From positions 186,001 to 250,000 of the forward strand of contig CAQOGY010000005.1 in the NCBI GenBank assembly GCA_948847595.1: 64,000 nucleotides of DNA. Reading direction: 5' to 3'. Position 1 is the stretch's first letter. Every line of letters begins with the position of its first letter. Of this stretch, positions 24,398 through 32,719 are shown piece by piece. The notes under the pieces were generated by a model, which ran no database searches, was not told the DNA's origin, and was given only the letters and a program-made list of their open reading frames with translations. Position numbers and translations under genes: made by a program. Source of the DNA: an uncultured Bacteroides sp. Its GTDB lineage: Bacteria; Bacteroidota; Bacteroidia; Bacteroidales; Bacteroidaceae.

Positions 24398-25549
24398 ATG
24401 AAAACAAAATTCTTTTATGTTGCAGCCCTGATAGCGGGACTGGCATTTACAGCAACTTCTTGTAGTAGTGATGATGACAATCCGATAGTGGATCCTGCAA
24501 ATATCGACTACACCTCTGAAAATGCTTCAAGCTGGCATAATTACATGAGAAACGTTGCAGCTCTCCTGAAAACAGATGCAACCAATCTTTATGATGCATG
24601 GAATTCAAGTTATAAAGGCGGAACAAGCTATGCCGATCTTTTCAAAGCACATAATAGTTCAGCTTATGCAAGCGCTCTGAGTTGCGTAGAAGAAATCGTA
24701 GACAAATGCGCGGAAATTGCCAACGAGGTAGGTACTGCCAAGATCGGTGATCCATACAACTTGTACAAAGCCGGAAACACAGAAGAAGCATTATATGCTG
24801 TAGAGTCCTGGTATAGCTGGCACTCTCGTGATGACTATACCAATAACATCTATTCGATCCGAAATGCTTATTATGGTTCTTTGGACGGTAGTATCAATAC
24901 CAACTCTCTGGCAACAGTGATTGCTGGTGTTAACCCGACACTAGACACCAAAATAAAAAATGCTATAAAAGCAGCCGCAGAAGCCATTCAAGATATTCCG
25001 CAGCCTTTCCGTAATCACATTGCCAGTGATGAAACAGTAGTGGCAATGAATGCTTGCGCAGATTTGGAAAGCGTATTGAAAAATGACTTGAAGTCCTATA
25101 TTTCGAATAATAATAACGGTATCAACAGCGATGCAGTACTTAATCCTGTAGTAACACGCTATGTCGATGCAGTAGTAGTACCGACTTACAAAAATCTGAA
25201 AGAAAAAAATGATGCATTATACAATGCAGTGATAGCACTTGCAGACAATCCATCGAACAAAGCATTTGAAACTGCTTGTGCTGCCTGGATCACCGCACGT
25301 GAACCTTGGGAAAAAAGCGAAGCATTCCTGTTCGGTCCGGTAGACGAAATGGGACTTGACCCCAACATGGATAGCTGGCCTTTGGACCAAAATGCAATCG
25401 TACAGATTCTGAACTCTCAAAGTTGGAGCGATCTGGAATGGAGCGATGATGATGACGATGCTGCCGTTGAATCAGCTCAGAACGTACGTGGTTTCCATAC
25501 ACTGGAGTTCTTACTCTACAAAAACGGTGTACCTCGTAAAGTACAGTAA
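24398..25549 (+). CDS. imelysin-family (peptidase M75-like) lipoprotein
   Basis: 383 residues. Lipoprotein signal with lipobox Cys (AFTATSCSSDDD, Cys near residue 22), so anchored to a membrane in the envelope. The body is helical, with two imelysin-like halves; the family signature GxHxxE appears as RGFHTLEFLLY near the C-terminus, and ITAREPWEKSEAFLFGPVDEMGLDP is the conserved WE-x-E-x-x-x-x-GP block. Imelysins (IrpA, EfeO C-terminal, ICMP) are linked to iron acquisition, and peptidase activity is doubtful for many. Followed by a hairpin in the 108-bp gap before the di-heme protein. Confidence 0.9.
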   Translation: MKTKFFYVAALIAGLAFTATSCSSDDDNPIVDPANIDYTSENASSWHNYMRNVAALLKTDATNLYDAWNSSYKGGTSYADLFKAHNSSAYASALSCVEEIVDKCAEIANEVGTAKIGDPYNLYKAGNTEEALYAVESWYSWHSRDDYTNNIYSIRNAYYGSLDGSINTNSLATVIAGVNPTLDTKIKNAIKAAAEAIQDIPQPFRNHIASDETVVAMNACADLESVLKNDLKSYISNNNNGINSDAVLNPVVTRYVDAVVVPTYKNLKEKNDALYNAVIALADNPSNKAFETACAAWITAREPWEKSEAFLFGPVDEMGLDPNMDSWPLDQNAIVQILNSQSWSDLEWSDDDDDAAVESAQNVRGFHTLEFLLYKNGVPRKVQ

Positions 25550-25575
25550 AGATTTATCTTACTAAGATAGTATTG

Positions 25576-25617
25576 AGAAGTAAAGGCGGGATACCGAAAT
25601 CTCCCTTTACTTCTTTG
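25576..25617 (+). terminator. intercistronic hairpin after the imelysin gene
   Basis: AGAAGTAAAGG (25576-25586) pairs with CCTTTACTTCT (25604-25614), then TT. It may be a partial terminator or RNA-processing stem that lowers expression of the downstream genes. Confidence 0.5.
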
Positions 25618-25657
25618 GTATGTTAAAAACATATTATTGAAATTAAGTCAATAAACA

Positions 25658-27088
25658 ATGAATCACTTTCTAAAATATTCATTTTCTATCTTTTGTCTGC
25701 TGACGTGTGCGGCCTGCGACGACGACGGAATTGATGTACTGGATATAGAAATCCCGGAAGGATATGCCCTATCCGCCGGTACATCCACTATTTTCCTAAG
25801 CTCATCCGTAGCCTATGATACTCCCGCAGACTGGATAACAGGAGCTTATGACATCCGTTTCACCCGCGGAGACAGGCTTTATGATGACGTGCGTACAAGT
25901 AACAACGGTCATGGCGGCGGACTGGGTCCCGTCTATGCCGGCTATTCGTGTGGTAGTTGTCACCGGAATGCCGGACGTACCAAACCATCCCTATGGACGG
26001 AAGGCGGTTCGGGAAGTTATGGATTCTCTTCCATGCTCATCTACATATCCCGTAAAAACGGAGCTTTCTTCCAAGACTATGGGCGTGTACTTCACGATCA
26101 GGCAATCTACGGAGTACAACCGGAAGGTAAACTATCCGTAGAATACACCTACGAGGACTTTTCTTTCCCTGACGGTGAAACGTACACACTCTGCAAACCG
26201 AATTATACTATCTCCGAATGGTATGCCGAAGAAATCAAACCGGAAGATTTGTTCTGTACCGTACGTATCCCCCTACGCCACGTAGGCATGGGGCAGATGA
26301 TGGCTTTAGACCCTATCGAGATTGAAGCACTCGCAGCAAGAAGCAATTATCCCGAATATGGAATCAGCGGACGATGCAACTATATCATGGAGCGCGGGGT
26401 CAAATGTCTGGGACTGTCCGGAAATAAGGCCCAACATGCCGACTTGACGGTAGAGTTAGGCTTCTCCAGTGATATGGGAATAACGAACAGCCGCTACCCA
26501 GAAGAAATCTGCGAAGGACAAATACAAGTCAACCAAGGCAGTATGATGGGACTTTCTTACGATCAACTGGATGTCAGTACGGAAGAAATGGAGAATGTAG
26601 ACCTCTACATGCAGAGTCTTGGCGTTCCTGCCCGGCGTAATGTAAATGACCCGCATGTAATCAAAGGGGAACAAAACTTCTATAAAGCCAAATGCCATCT
26701 TTGCCATGTAAGCACCCTTCACACAAAGAAGCGCGGCACTGTCTTATTGAACAATACCCAACTCCCGTGGCTGGGCGGTCAGACGATTCATCCCTATTCC
26801 GATTATCTGTTGCACGACATGGGTTCCGAGATTATGGGAGTCGGCCTGAATGACAACTATGTAAGCGGTCTGGCTCGTGGAAACGAATGGCGTACCACTC
26901 CGCTTTGGGGAATCGGTCTGCAAGAAAAGGTGAACGGACATACTTATTTCCTGCACGACGGACGTGCCCGCAATCTGACGGAAGCCATCATGTGGCATGG
27001 CGGAGAAGGAGAAGCATCAAAGAACCTGTTCAAGAACATGAGTAAAGAGGATCGCGACGCATTACTCGCATTTTTAAATTCACTTTAA
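25658..27088 (+). CDS. di-heme oxidoreductase (DHOR/DUF1111) lipoprotein
   Basis: 476 residues. Lipoprotein leader FCLLTCAACDDDG. Two c-type heme motifs CxxCH: SCGSCHRNAGR (near residue 105) and KCHLCHVSTLH (near residue 350), plus conserved GGGLGPVYAG, RNGRA-type C-terminus TYFLHDGRARNLTEAIMWHGGEGE. DHOR proteins are MauG-like di-heme peroxidase relatives, often encoded beside imelysins. Heme attachment needs a cytochrome c maturation system, and a CcsBA protein is encoded in the same operon. It could oxidise Fe(II) or a thiol; the physiological substrate is unknown. Confidence 0.9.
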   Translation: MNHFLKYSFSIFCLLTCAACDDDGIDVLDIEIPEGYALSAGTSTIFLSSSVAYDTPADWITGAYDIRFTRGDRLYDDVRTSNNGHGGGLGPVYAGYSCGSCHRNAGRTKPSLWTEGGSGSYGFSSMLIYISRKNGAFFQDYGRVLHDQAIYGVQPEGKLSVEYTYEDFSFPDGETYTLCKPNYTISEWYAEEIKPEDLFCTVRIPLRHVGMGQMMALDPIEIEALAARSNYPEYGISGRCNYIMERGVKCLGLSGNKAQHADLTVELGFSSDMGITNSRYPEEICEGQIQVNQGSMMGLSYDQLDVSTEEMENVDLYMQSLGVPARRNVNDPHVIKGEQNFYKAKCHLCHVSTLHTKKRGTVLLNNTQLPWLGGQTIHPYSDYLLHDMGSEIMGVGLNDNYVSGLARGNEWRTTPLWGIGLQEKVNGHTYFLHDGRARNLTEAIMWHGGEGEASKNLFKNMSKEDRDALLAFLNSL

Positions 27089-27116
27089 AGTAAAAAGTAG
27101 TATATACCAAATAATT

Positions 27117-28331
27117 ATGAAGAGATTTATAATCATTGCCATGTTGTTTGCCATGATGCCTTTAGTTGCTATGGCACAACATGAAGAAGATACGGAAAAT
27201 GGTGTAGTATCATTGGCTGGAAGAGAAGGATTCACTATCGGAACCAAGAAAGGCGATTTCGTTTTCAAACCTTATCTGCTTGTGCAGACTTGTGGAAACT
27301 TCAACTGGTATGACGATGAAGGACTGGACAAGGCATACAATCAGGACAACATAGCCAATTCCGGCTTCTCCGTTCCTTATGCCGTACTCGGTTTCACAGG
27401 AAAAGCTTTCGACAAAGTAACTTTCAACCTTTCCATCAATGCCGCAGCCAGTGGCGGAGCATTGCTCCAACAAGCCTGGTTTGATGTCCAACTGAAGAAA
27501 CAGTTTGCCATCCGGGTAGGTAAGTTTAAGACGCCTTTCTCACACGCTTACCTGACAACATTGGGAGAAACAATGATGCCTAGTTTGCCTGTATCACTGA
27601 CTGCCCCCGTCATTCTTCCCTATTCCTTGAATGCGGTAACACCGAATATTGGTACCGGATTCGACTTGGGTGTAGAAATTCACGGTCTGATAGCCGACAA
27701 GTTCGGATACGAAATCGGCTTGTTCAACGGTACGGGAGCTTCGGTGAATACAGCTACAAAAACATTCAGTGACGACTGGCACATTCCGTCTTTGCTATAT
27801 GCCGGACGTTTCACATATATGCCAAAAGGCGTGATGCCTGCTACGCAGGGAAATCCGAACCGATTGAATGAAGATAAAATCATGTTCGGTATTTCTACAT
27901 CTATCAATATGGAGAGTGAAAACGAAAGTACCAATGACTACCGCGCCGGACTGGAGTTCGCGATGCTGAAGAACAAACTTTACCTGGGAGCTGAAATGTA
28001 TTACATGAATGTAGGTTTCACCAAAAGACAGAAGATTTCCGAATCATACAATTACCTGGGCGGTTACGTACAAGGCGGTTACTTTGTAGCTCCACGCTTG
28101 CAGGCTGCTGCACGTTATGATTTCTTCAACCGTAACGGAATGGACACCAACGGTTTCCTGAATATGCCCGCCGTAGGTATGAATTATTTCTTCAGAAATT
28201 GCAATCTGAAATTACAGGCTATGTACCAGTATATCGCCCGCAAAGGACATGATACCCAACTCGACCGTGACAACGACGATTTGGGCCTGGCTACACATTC
28301 CGCCACCATCTTACTTCAGTACACATTCTAA
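27117..28331 (+). CDS. second outer-membrane porin of the operon
   Basis: 404 residues. Signal peptide MKRFIIIAMLFAMMPLVAMAQ; barrel strands such as FVFKPYLLVQTCGNFNWY, AIRVGKFKTPFSHAYLTTLGE and the C-terminal aromatic strand ATILLQYTF. Segments like RVGKFKTPF are shared with phosphate-selective porins O/P, a different subgroup from the first porin. 28 bp after the di-heme protein gene and 23 bp before the CxxCH lipoprotein. Probably a channel for the same substrate or its counter-ion; not known. Confidence 0.82.
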   Translation: MKRFIIIAMLFAMMPLVAMAQHEEDTENGVVSLAGREGFTIGTKKGDFVFKPYLLVQTCGNFNWYDDEGLDKAYNQDNIANSGFSVPYAVLGFTGKAFDKVTFNLSINAAASGGALLQQAWFDVQLKKQFAIRVGKFKTPFSHAYLTTLGETMMPSLPVSLTAPVILPYSLNAVTPNIGTGFDLGVEIHGLIADKFGYEIGLFNGTGASVNTATKTFSDDWHIPSLLYAGRFTYMPKGVMPATQGNPNRLNEDKIMFGISTSINMESENESTNDYRAGLEFAMLKNKLYLGAEMYYMNVGFTKRQKISESYNYLGGYVQGGYFVAPRLQAAARYDFFNRNGMDTNGFLNMPAVGMNYFFRNCNLKLQAMYQYIARKGHDTQLDRDNDDLGLATHSATILLQYTF

Positions 28332-28354
28332 ATAGAACAGGAAAGGATTTGTTT

Positions 28355-29065
28355 ATGAAAAAATATATTCTTTTGGGGACTTGTCTACTGTTATTCGCAG
28401 GGCTTTCTTCTTGTGACGACGGACCTGTTTACGAAAAGACAGGTATTATATCAGAAGAGGGACGCACGCTGAAGATGAGTGGAATAATCAACGGTATCAG
28501 TAAATGGCCCGATAGTTATAGTATAGTAGTGGCAGGCTTCGGCGATGAGAGTGAGTATGCCGTTGTCACAAAAACAATCCCGGTTCCGGCTATCGAAGGT
28601 GATAAGATTCAGGTAACTATGACAGGCATCAGTGATGAGGTGAGTACTGTCGAATTATGCATTATCAATAAATTGAGAAAGCGGATTATCAGTTTCCAGT
28701 CGATGGACGACCTTACAGCAATCGACGATACCATACGTATGGATGCAGGTACCGTGAATGTAAGCATGTACAACGCTATCCAGCAAAATGTTTTCGATAA
28801 AGGCTGTATAGGCTGTCACGGAATAGCAACCAGTGCCGCAGCAGGATTGAGCTTATTGGAAGGAAACAGTTATCAGAATTTAGTAGGGCACTCTTCGTCG
28901 GTAGTAACCGGACTGCTGCGGGTGAAAGCCGGCAGCGCAGAAGAAAGTGTACTGCATCAAATCCTGAATACGACAGGTTGGAAAACCAATCATTCCAATA
29001 TGATAACCGAGCCGAACATTCTGACTCTTATCGACGACTGGATTGACAACGGTGCACAAGAATAA
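28355..29065 (+). CDS. mono-heme c-type cytochrome lipoprotein (unrecognised family)
   Basis: 236 residues from the ATG at 28355 (MKKYILLGTCLLLFAGLSSC); an in-frame TTG at 28349 is less likely. Lipobox LSSC gives an envelope lipoprotein. Residues about 40-120 look like a beta-rich domain; one heme motif CIGCHG lies near residue 150, followed by ATSAAAGLSLLEGNSYQNLVG and a Met-containing tail (SNMITEPNILTLIDDWIDNG), as in short c-type cytochromes where Met is the second ligand. A likely electron-transfer partner for the di-heme protein. The N-terminal domain is not recognised. Confidence 0.8.
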   Translation: MKKYILLGTCLLLFAGLSSCDDGPVYEKTGIISEEGRTLKMSGIINGISKWPDSYSIVVAGFGDESEYAVVTKTIPVPAIEGDKIQVTMTGISDEVSTVELCIINKLRKRIISFQSMDDLTAIDDTIRMDAGTVNVSMYNAIQQNVFDKGCIGCHGIATSAAAGLSLLEGNSYQNLVGHSSSVVTGLLRVKAGSAEESVLHQILNTTGWKTNHSNMITEPNILTLIDDWIDNGAQE

Positions 29066-29080
29066 ATAGTTATTTATAAA

Positions 29081-30241
29081 ATGAATATGAACAACAAAGA
29101 ACAACAGAACATTCAGTCTGAAAAGACTCTAACTGAAATTTTCAAATATAAGGCAGCAGAAGGCCCTTCGGAGTATCACATCATGATTCATTCCACCCAA
29201 CCGGAAGATACATACGAAAACCAACTCAACGCTGTACTGAATACTTACGATGATTTACTTGCAAAAGAACTGAAAGGAGCAGTTGCCATTTTCAAACGTT
29301 ACTTCCTGAGCGATGCCGCCAACCAGACAGACACGCTACTGGCAGTAACGACCGAAGGTTCGGGCTACGCACTCTCTATTGTGGAGCAACCGCCATTGGA
29401 CGGAACAAAAATCGCGTTATGGGTTTACCTGCTGACCGACGTACAGACACAAGTCCTGCACAACGGTCTTTTTGAAGTGAAACACAGTACCTACCGCCAC
29501 TTTTGGGGCGGCAGCGCATTCAATCGTGCAGCTAATCCGGAATATCAAACCCGCCTGCTGCTGAACGATTATGTGATGCAACTGATGGAACAAGGCTGCA
29601 CATTGGCAGAACATTGTATCCGCACATGGTTCTTCGTTCAAAATGTAGACGTAAACTATGCCGGAGTAGTGAAAGCACGCAATGAAGTTTTCGTCACCCA
29701 AAACCTGACGGAAAAGACACATTATATCTCCAGCACAGGTATCGGCGGTCGCCATGCCGATCCGAAAGTACTCGTACAGATGGATACATACGCAGTGTCC
29801 GGAGTAAAACCGGAACAGATTCATTTCCTCTATGCCCCTACCCACCTCAATCCTACCTATGAATACGGTGTCAGCTTTGAGCGTGGTACGTATGTGGATT
29901 ATGCCGACCGTCGCCAGGTATTTATCTCCGGGACGGCAAGCATCAATAATAAAGGCGAGGTAGTACATCCCGGCGACATCCGCAAACAAACGGAACGGAT
30001 GTGGGAAAATGTAGAAACACTGCTGAACGAAGCGGACTGCACCTTCGACGACGTGGGACATATGATTGTATATCTGCGTGATATTGCAGACTATACTATC
30101 GTCAAAGGAATGTATGACAAACGTTTCCCATATATACCTAAAGTCTTTGTTCATGCTCCGGTATGCCGTCCCGGATGGTTGATAGAGATGGAGTGCATGG
30201 GAGTGAAAGACTGTAAGAACAAGGAGTACGCTCCATTTTAA
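29081..30241 (+). CDS. Rid-superfamily (YjgF/UK114-like) protein
   Basis: 386 residues without signal peptide, so cytosolic. The C-terminal half has a Rid-fold pattern (QVFISGTASINNKGEVVHPGDIRKQTERMWENVETLLNEADCTFDDVGHMIVYLRD), and the N-terminal half looks like a second diverged Rid-like or chorismatase (FkbO/Hyg5)-like domain (RTWFFVQNVDVNYAGVVKARNEVF, TGIGGRHADP). Two-domain Rid relatives include chorismate-hydrolysing enzymes, but the reaction here is unknown. Sits 15 bp after the cytochrome gene and 21 bp before CcsBA, an odd place for a cytosolic enzyme. Confidence 0.75.
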   Translation: MNMNNKEQQNIQSEKTLTEIFKYKAAEGPSEYHIMIHSTQPEDTYENQLNAVLNTYDDLLAKELKGAVAIFKRYFLSDAANQTDTLLAVTTEGSGYALSIVEQPPLDGTKIALWVYLLTDVQTQVLHNGLFEVKHSTYRHFWGGSAFNRAANPEYQTRLLLNDYVMQLMEQGCTLAEHCIRTWFFVQNVDVNYAGVVKARNEVFVTQNLTEKTHYISSTGIGGRHADPKVLVQMDTYAVSGVKPEQIHFLYAPTHLNPTYEYGVSFERGTYVDYADRRQVFISGTASINNKGEVVHPGDIRKQTERMWENVETLLNEADCTFDDVGHMIVYLRDIADYTIVKGMYDKRFPYIPKVFVHAPVCRPGWLIEMECMGVKDCKNKEYAPF

Positions 30242-30262
30242 TATCATTAAAAGATTGTACTG

Positions 30263-32335
30263 TTGAAAAAGTTACTTATCATTTTATACATCTGCCTGGT
30301 GGGACTACTCGCTGTAGCTACTTTTATAGAACAGGCGAATGGGACAAATTTTGTAGAAAGAAATATATATCATACAAGTTGGTTTTGTTGTTTATGGGGA
30401 GTAATAGCTGTAATAGCACTCGTTGCTCTCATCCGACGCGCTTTGTGGCGACGGTTTCCCATATTGTTGTTTCATGGCTCCCTTCTCGTTATCTTGGTGG
30501 GAGCCATGATTACATTTATGAGCAGCGAAAAGGGATATATACATTTAGTTCCCGGCACAACAGTGAACAGTTTCCAAGAGCCGGAAAGCGGAAGAAATAT
30601 AGACTTGCCATTCAGCATGCAACTGGACAGCTTCCGTATCGAATATTATCCGGGGACGGAAGCTCCGTCAGATTATGTCAGCTATATCACCTACTCCACT
30701 ACCGGTCAAAAGAACTTTTCATCACACGAACGGATTTCAATGAACCGGATATTCACCGCACAAGGCTTCCGCTTCTATCAGTCTTCTTTCGATGAAGACC
30801 AACAGGGAAGCTGGTTGAGTGTGAATTACGATCCATGGGGCACAGGTGTGACGTATGCAGGGTATATTTTACTGGGAATCTCCATGCTTTGGCTACTATT
30901 TTCCCGCAGCGGTGAATTCCGCCACCTGCTGAATCATCCTTTATTAAGGAAAGGAAGTGTATTCATCTTGTTTCTTCTCTGTCTTACAGGCACAACGCGG
31001 GCACAAACACAAGCGCCCCCAAAGCTGCTTCCTGCATTAAAGCGGGTGCAAGCCGATAGCCTGGCACGGGAACAAGTGATTTATCATGACCGGGTAGTAC
31101 CTTTCAATACATTAGCCCGTGACTTTATTCAGAAACTGACAGGGGAAACCTCATACAAAGGACTGACACCCGAACAGATTATAGGCGGCTGGCTGCTCTA
31201 TCCCGAAGTGTGGAGAAACGAACCGTTAATCTACATAAAAAACGCGGAACTACGGCATCTGCTCAACCTGCCAACATCCTATGCGCGCTTAACCGATTTG
31301 TTTGACGGTTCCGTCTACCGCTTGCAGAAACACTGGCAACATGAACAGGGAAAACAAAGTAAACTGGCGAAAGCCATTCAGGAAACAGATGAAAAAGCAG
31401 GCTTGATTCTTATGCTGGAAAAAGGAACATTCATTCATCCGTTGCCTGTGGACGGCAGTGTACAACCTCTTTCTGAACGGCAAGTGAAAGCCGAACTGCT
31501 CTACAATCATATTCCGTTCAGCAAGATTCTCTTTATGGTGAATCTGACAGCAGGAATATTGGCTTTTCTGCTTTTACTTTATAACAGCCTGCGGAAAAAT
31601 ACGCTTTCACCGAAAGCACAGAAAGTTTCACGGATAGCAAAGACTTCCTTTTCTATTGTGCTCTATGCTGCCTTTATCTTTCATCTGGCAGGATATTGCC
31701 TGCGTTGGTATATCGGCGGACGAATCCCGCTCAGCAACGGTTATGAGACCATGCAGTTTATGGCACTTTGTATTCTCCTGCTAGCCTGTCTGCTCCACCG
31801 GAAATTCCCGTTTATGCTTCCATTCGGATTCCTGCTTTCCGGCTTCGCCCTATTGGTTTCTTACCTAGGGCAAATGAATCCCCAAATAACCCCTTTGATG
31901 CCGGTACTTGTCTCCCCGTGGTTAAGCATCCATGTTTCATTGATTATGATGTCCTATGCGCTGTTTGCTTTCATCATGCTGAATGGAATATTGGCCTTAT
32001 GTCATCACAGGCAAGATGAACGGGTGGAACAGTTGACTATACTCAGCCGCCTGTTGCTCTACCCTGCCGTGTTCTTCCTAGGTGCGGGAATCTTCCTCGG
32101 AGCAGTTTGGGCAAATGTATCCTGGGGACGCTATTGGGCATGGGATCCGAAAGAAGTATGGGCATTAATAACTTTCCTTGTGTATGGAGCTGCTTTCCAC
32201 TCACAAAGCCTTCGTTTCTTCCGCAAACCTTTATTCTTCCATATCTATATGATAATAGCTTTCCTCACAGTCCTGATGACTTATTTTGGAGTGAACTATG
32301 TCTTAGGTGGAATGCATAGTTACGCAAATGGCTGA
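30263..32335 (+). CDS. fused CcsB-CcsA (ResB-ResC) cytochrome c heme-ligation protein
   Basis: 690 residues. N-terminal ResB/CcsB-like part with helices at about 1-95 and 195-230; a periplasmic middle (about 235-415); then the CcsA/CcmC-type part with six or more helices (about 420-690). The heme-binding tryptophan-rich motif is WGRYWAWDPKEVWAL near residue 630. System II cytochrome c synthase exports heme and attaches it to CxxCH motifs, which matches the di-heme and mono-heme lipoproteins of this operon. Start is TTG at 30263 (MKKLLIILYICLVGLL); I see no better ATG. Last gene of the seven-gene run. Confidence 0.92.
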   Translation: MKKLLIILYICLVGLLAVATFIEQANGTNFVERNIYHTSWFCCLWGVIAVIALVALIRRALWRRFPILLFHGSLLVILVGAMITFMSSEKGYIHLVPGTTVNSFQEPESGRNIDLPFSMQLDSFRIEYYPGTEAPSDYVSYITYSTTGQKNFSSHERISMNRIFTAQGFRFYQSSFDEDQQGSWLSVNYDPWGTGVTYAGYILLGISMLWLLFSRSGEFRHLLNHPLLRKGSVFILFLLCLTGTTRAQTQAPPKLLPALKRVQADSLAREQVIYHDRVVPFNTLARDFIQKLTGETSYKGLTPEQIIGGWLLYPEVWRNEPLIYIKNAELRHLLNLPTSYARLTDLFDGSVYRLQKHWQHEQGKQSKLAKAIQETDEKAGLILMLEKGTFIHPLPVDGSVQPLSERQVKAELLYNHIPFSKILFMVNLTAGILAFLLLLYNSLRKNTLSPKAQKVSRIAKTSFSIVLYAAFIFHLAGYCLRWYIGGRIPLSNGYETMQFMALCILLLACLLHRKFPFMLPFGFLLSGFALLVSYLGQMNPQITPLMPVLVSPWLSIHVSLIMMSYALFAFIMLNGILALCHHRQDERVEQLTILSRLLLYPAVFFLGAGIFLGAVWANVSWGRYWAWDPKEVWALITFLVYGAAFHSQSLRFFRKPLFFHIYMIIAFLTVLMTYFGVNYVLGGMHSYANG

Positions 32336-32417
32336 CTTGCATCCAGTTTTTTTCCGGGAATAAAGCTGCCCCCCTATATATAGTTACTAATTCCTATTAG
32401 AATACCCACTTCAGGGG

Positions 32418-32449
32418 ATTGCGGGAGCAACGGAAAGCCCCTATCTTTG
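32418..32449 (+). promoter_or_regulatory. promoter of repeated RNA element, copy 2
   Basis: ATTG (32418-32421), 20-bp spacer, TATCTTTG (32442-32449), same layout as copy 1. Confidence 0.65.
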
Positions 32450-32455
32450 CAGTAT

Positions 32456-32659
32456 CAGAATTGAATTAATTAGTCATAATTATATTACGTAGCCACATTA
32501 AAAATACATAGGAATCGGCCGAAGTGATTCACCCGCATTTCTTCTATTTGGTTGTTAAGTTGAAAAAACCATATAATGTATTCATTTTGGGATATGAATA
32601 GATGACATATTCTAAAAGAGGCAAAAACGTCCGGCTTGTGAAAGCCGGACGTTTTGTTA
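32456..32659 (+). ncRNA. candidate small RNA, copy 2 of a duplicated family
   Basis: The block 32441-32499 is 58/59 identical to 15877-15935. Further on, GAATC-GCCGAAG-GATT is still shared, but copy 2 has lost the good terminator stem found there in copy 1; the next terminator is at 32624-32659, giving a predicted RNA of about 200 nt. No ORF is evident. The 384-bp gap between CcsBA and the acyltransferase is filled by this element and its terminator. Confidence 0.5.
32624..32659. terminator. bidirectional terminator between copy 2 RNA and acyltransferase
   Basis: A 14-bp perfect stem, AAAACGTCCGGCTT (32624-32637) with AAGCCGGACGTTTT (32642-32655), tetraloop GTGA; T-rich on both strands. Confidence 0.85.
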
Positions 32660-32719
32660 TACTTGCAGTCCATCTCCTGAATCCGACAGACTGCAAACAG
32701 AATATGCCCGGACTGTGTA

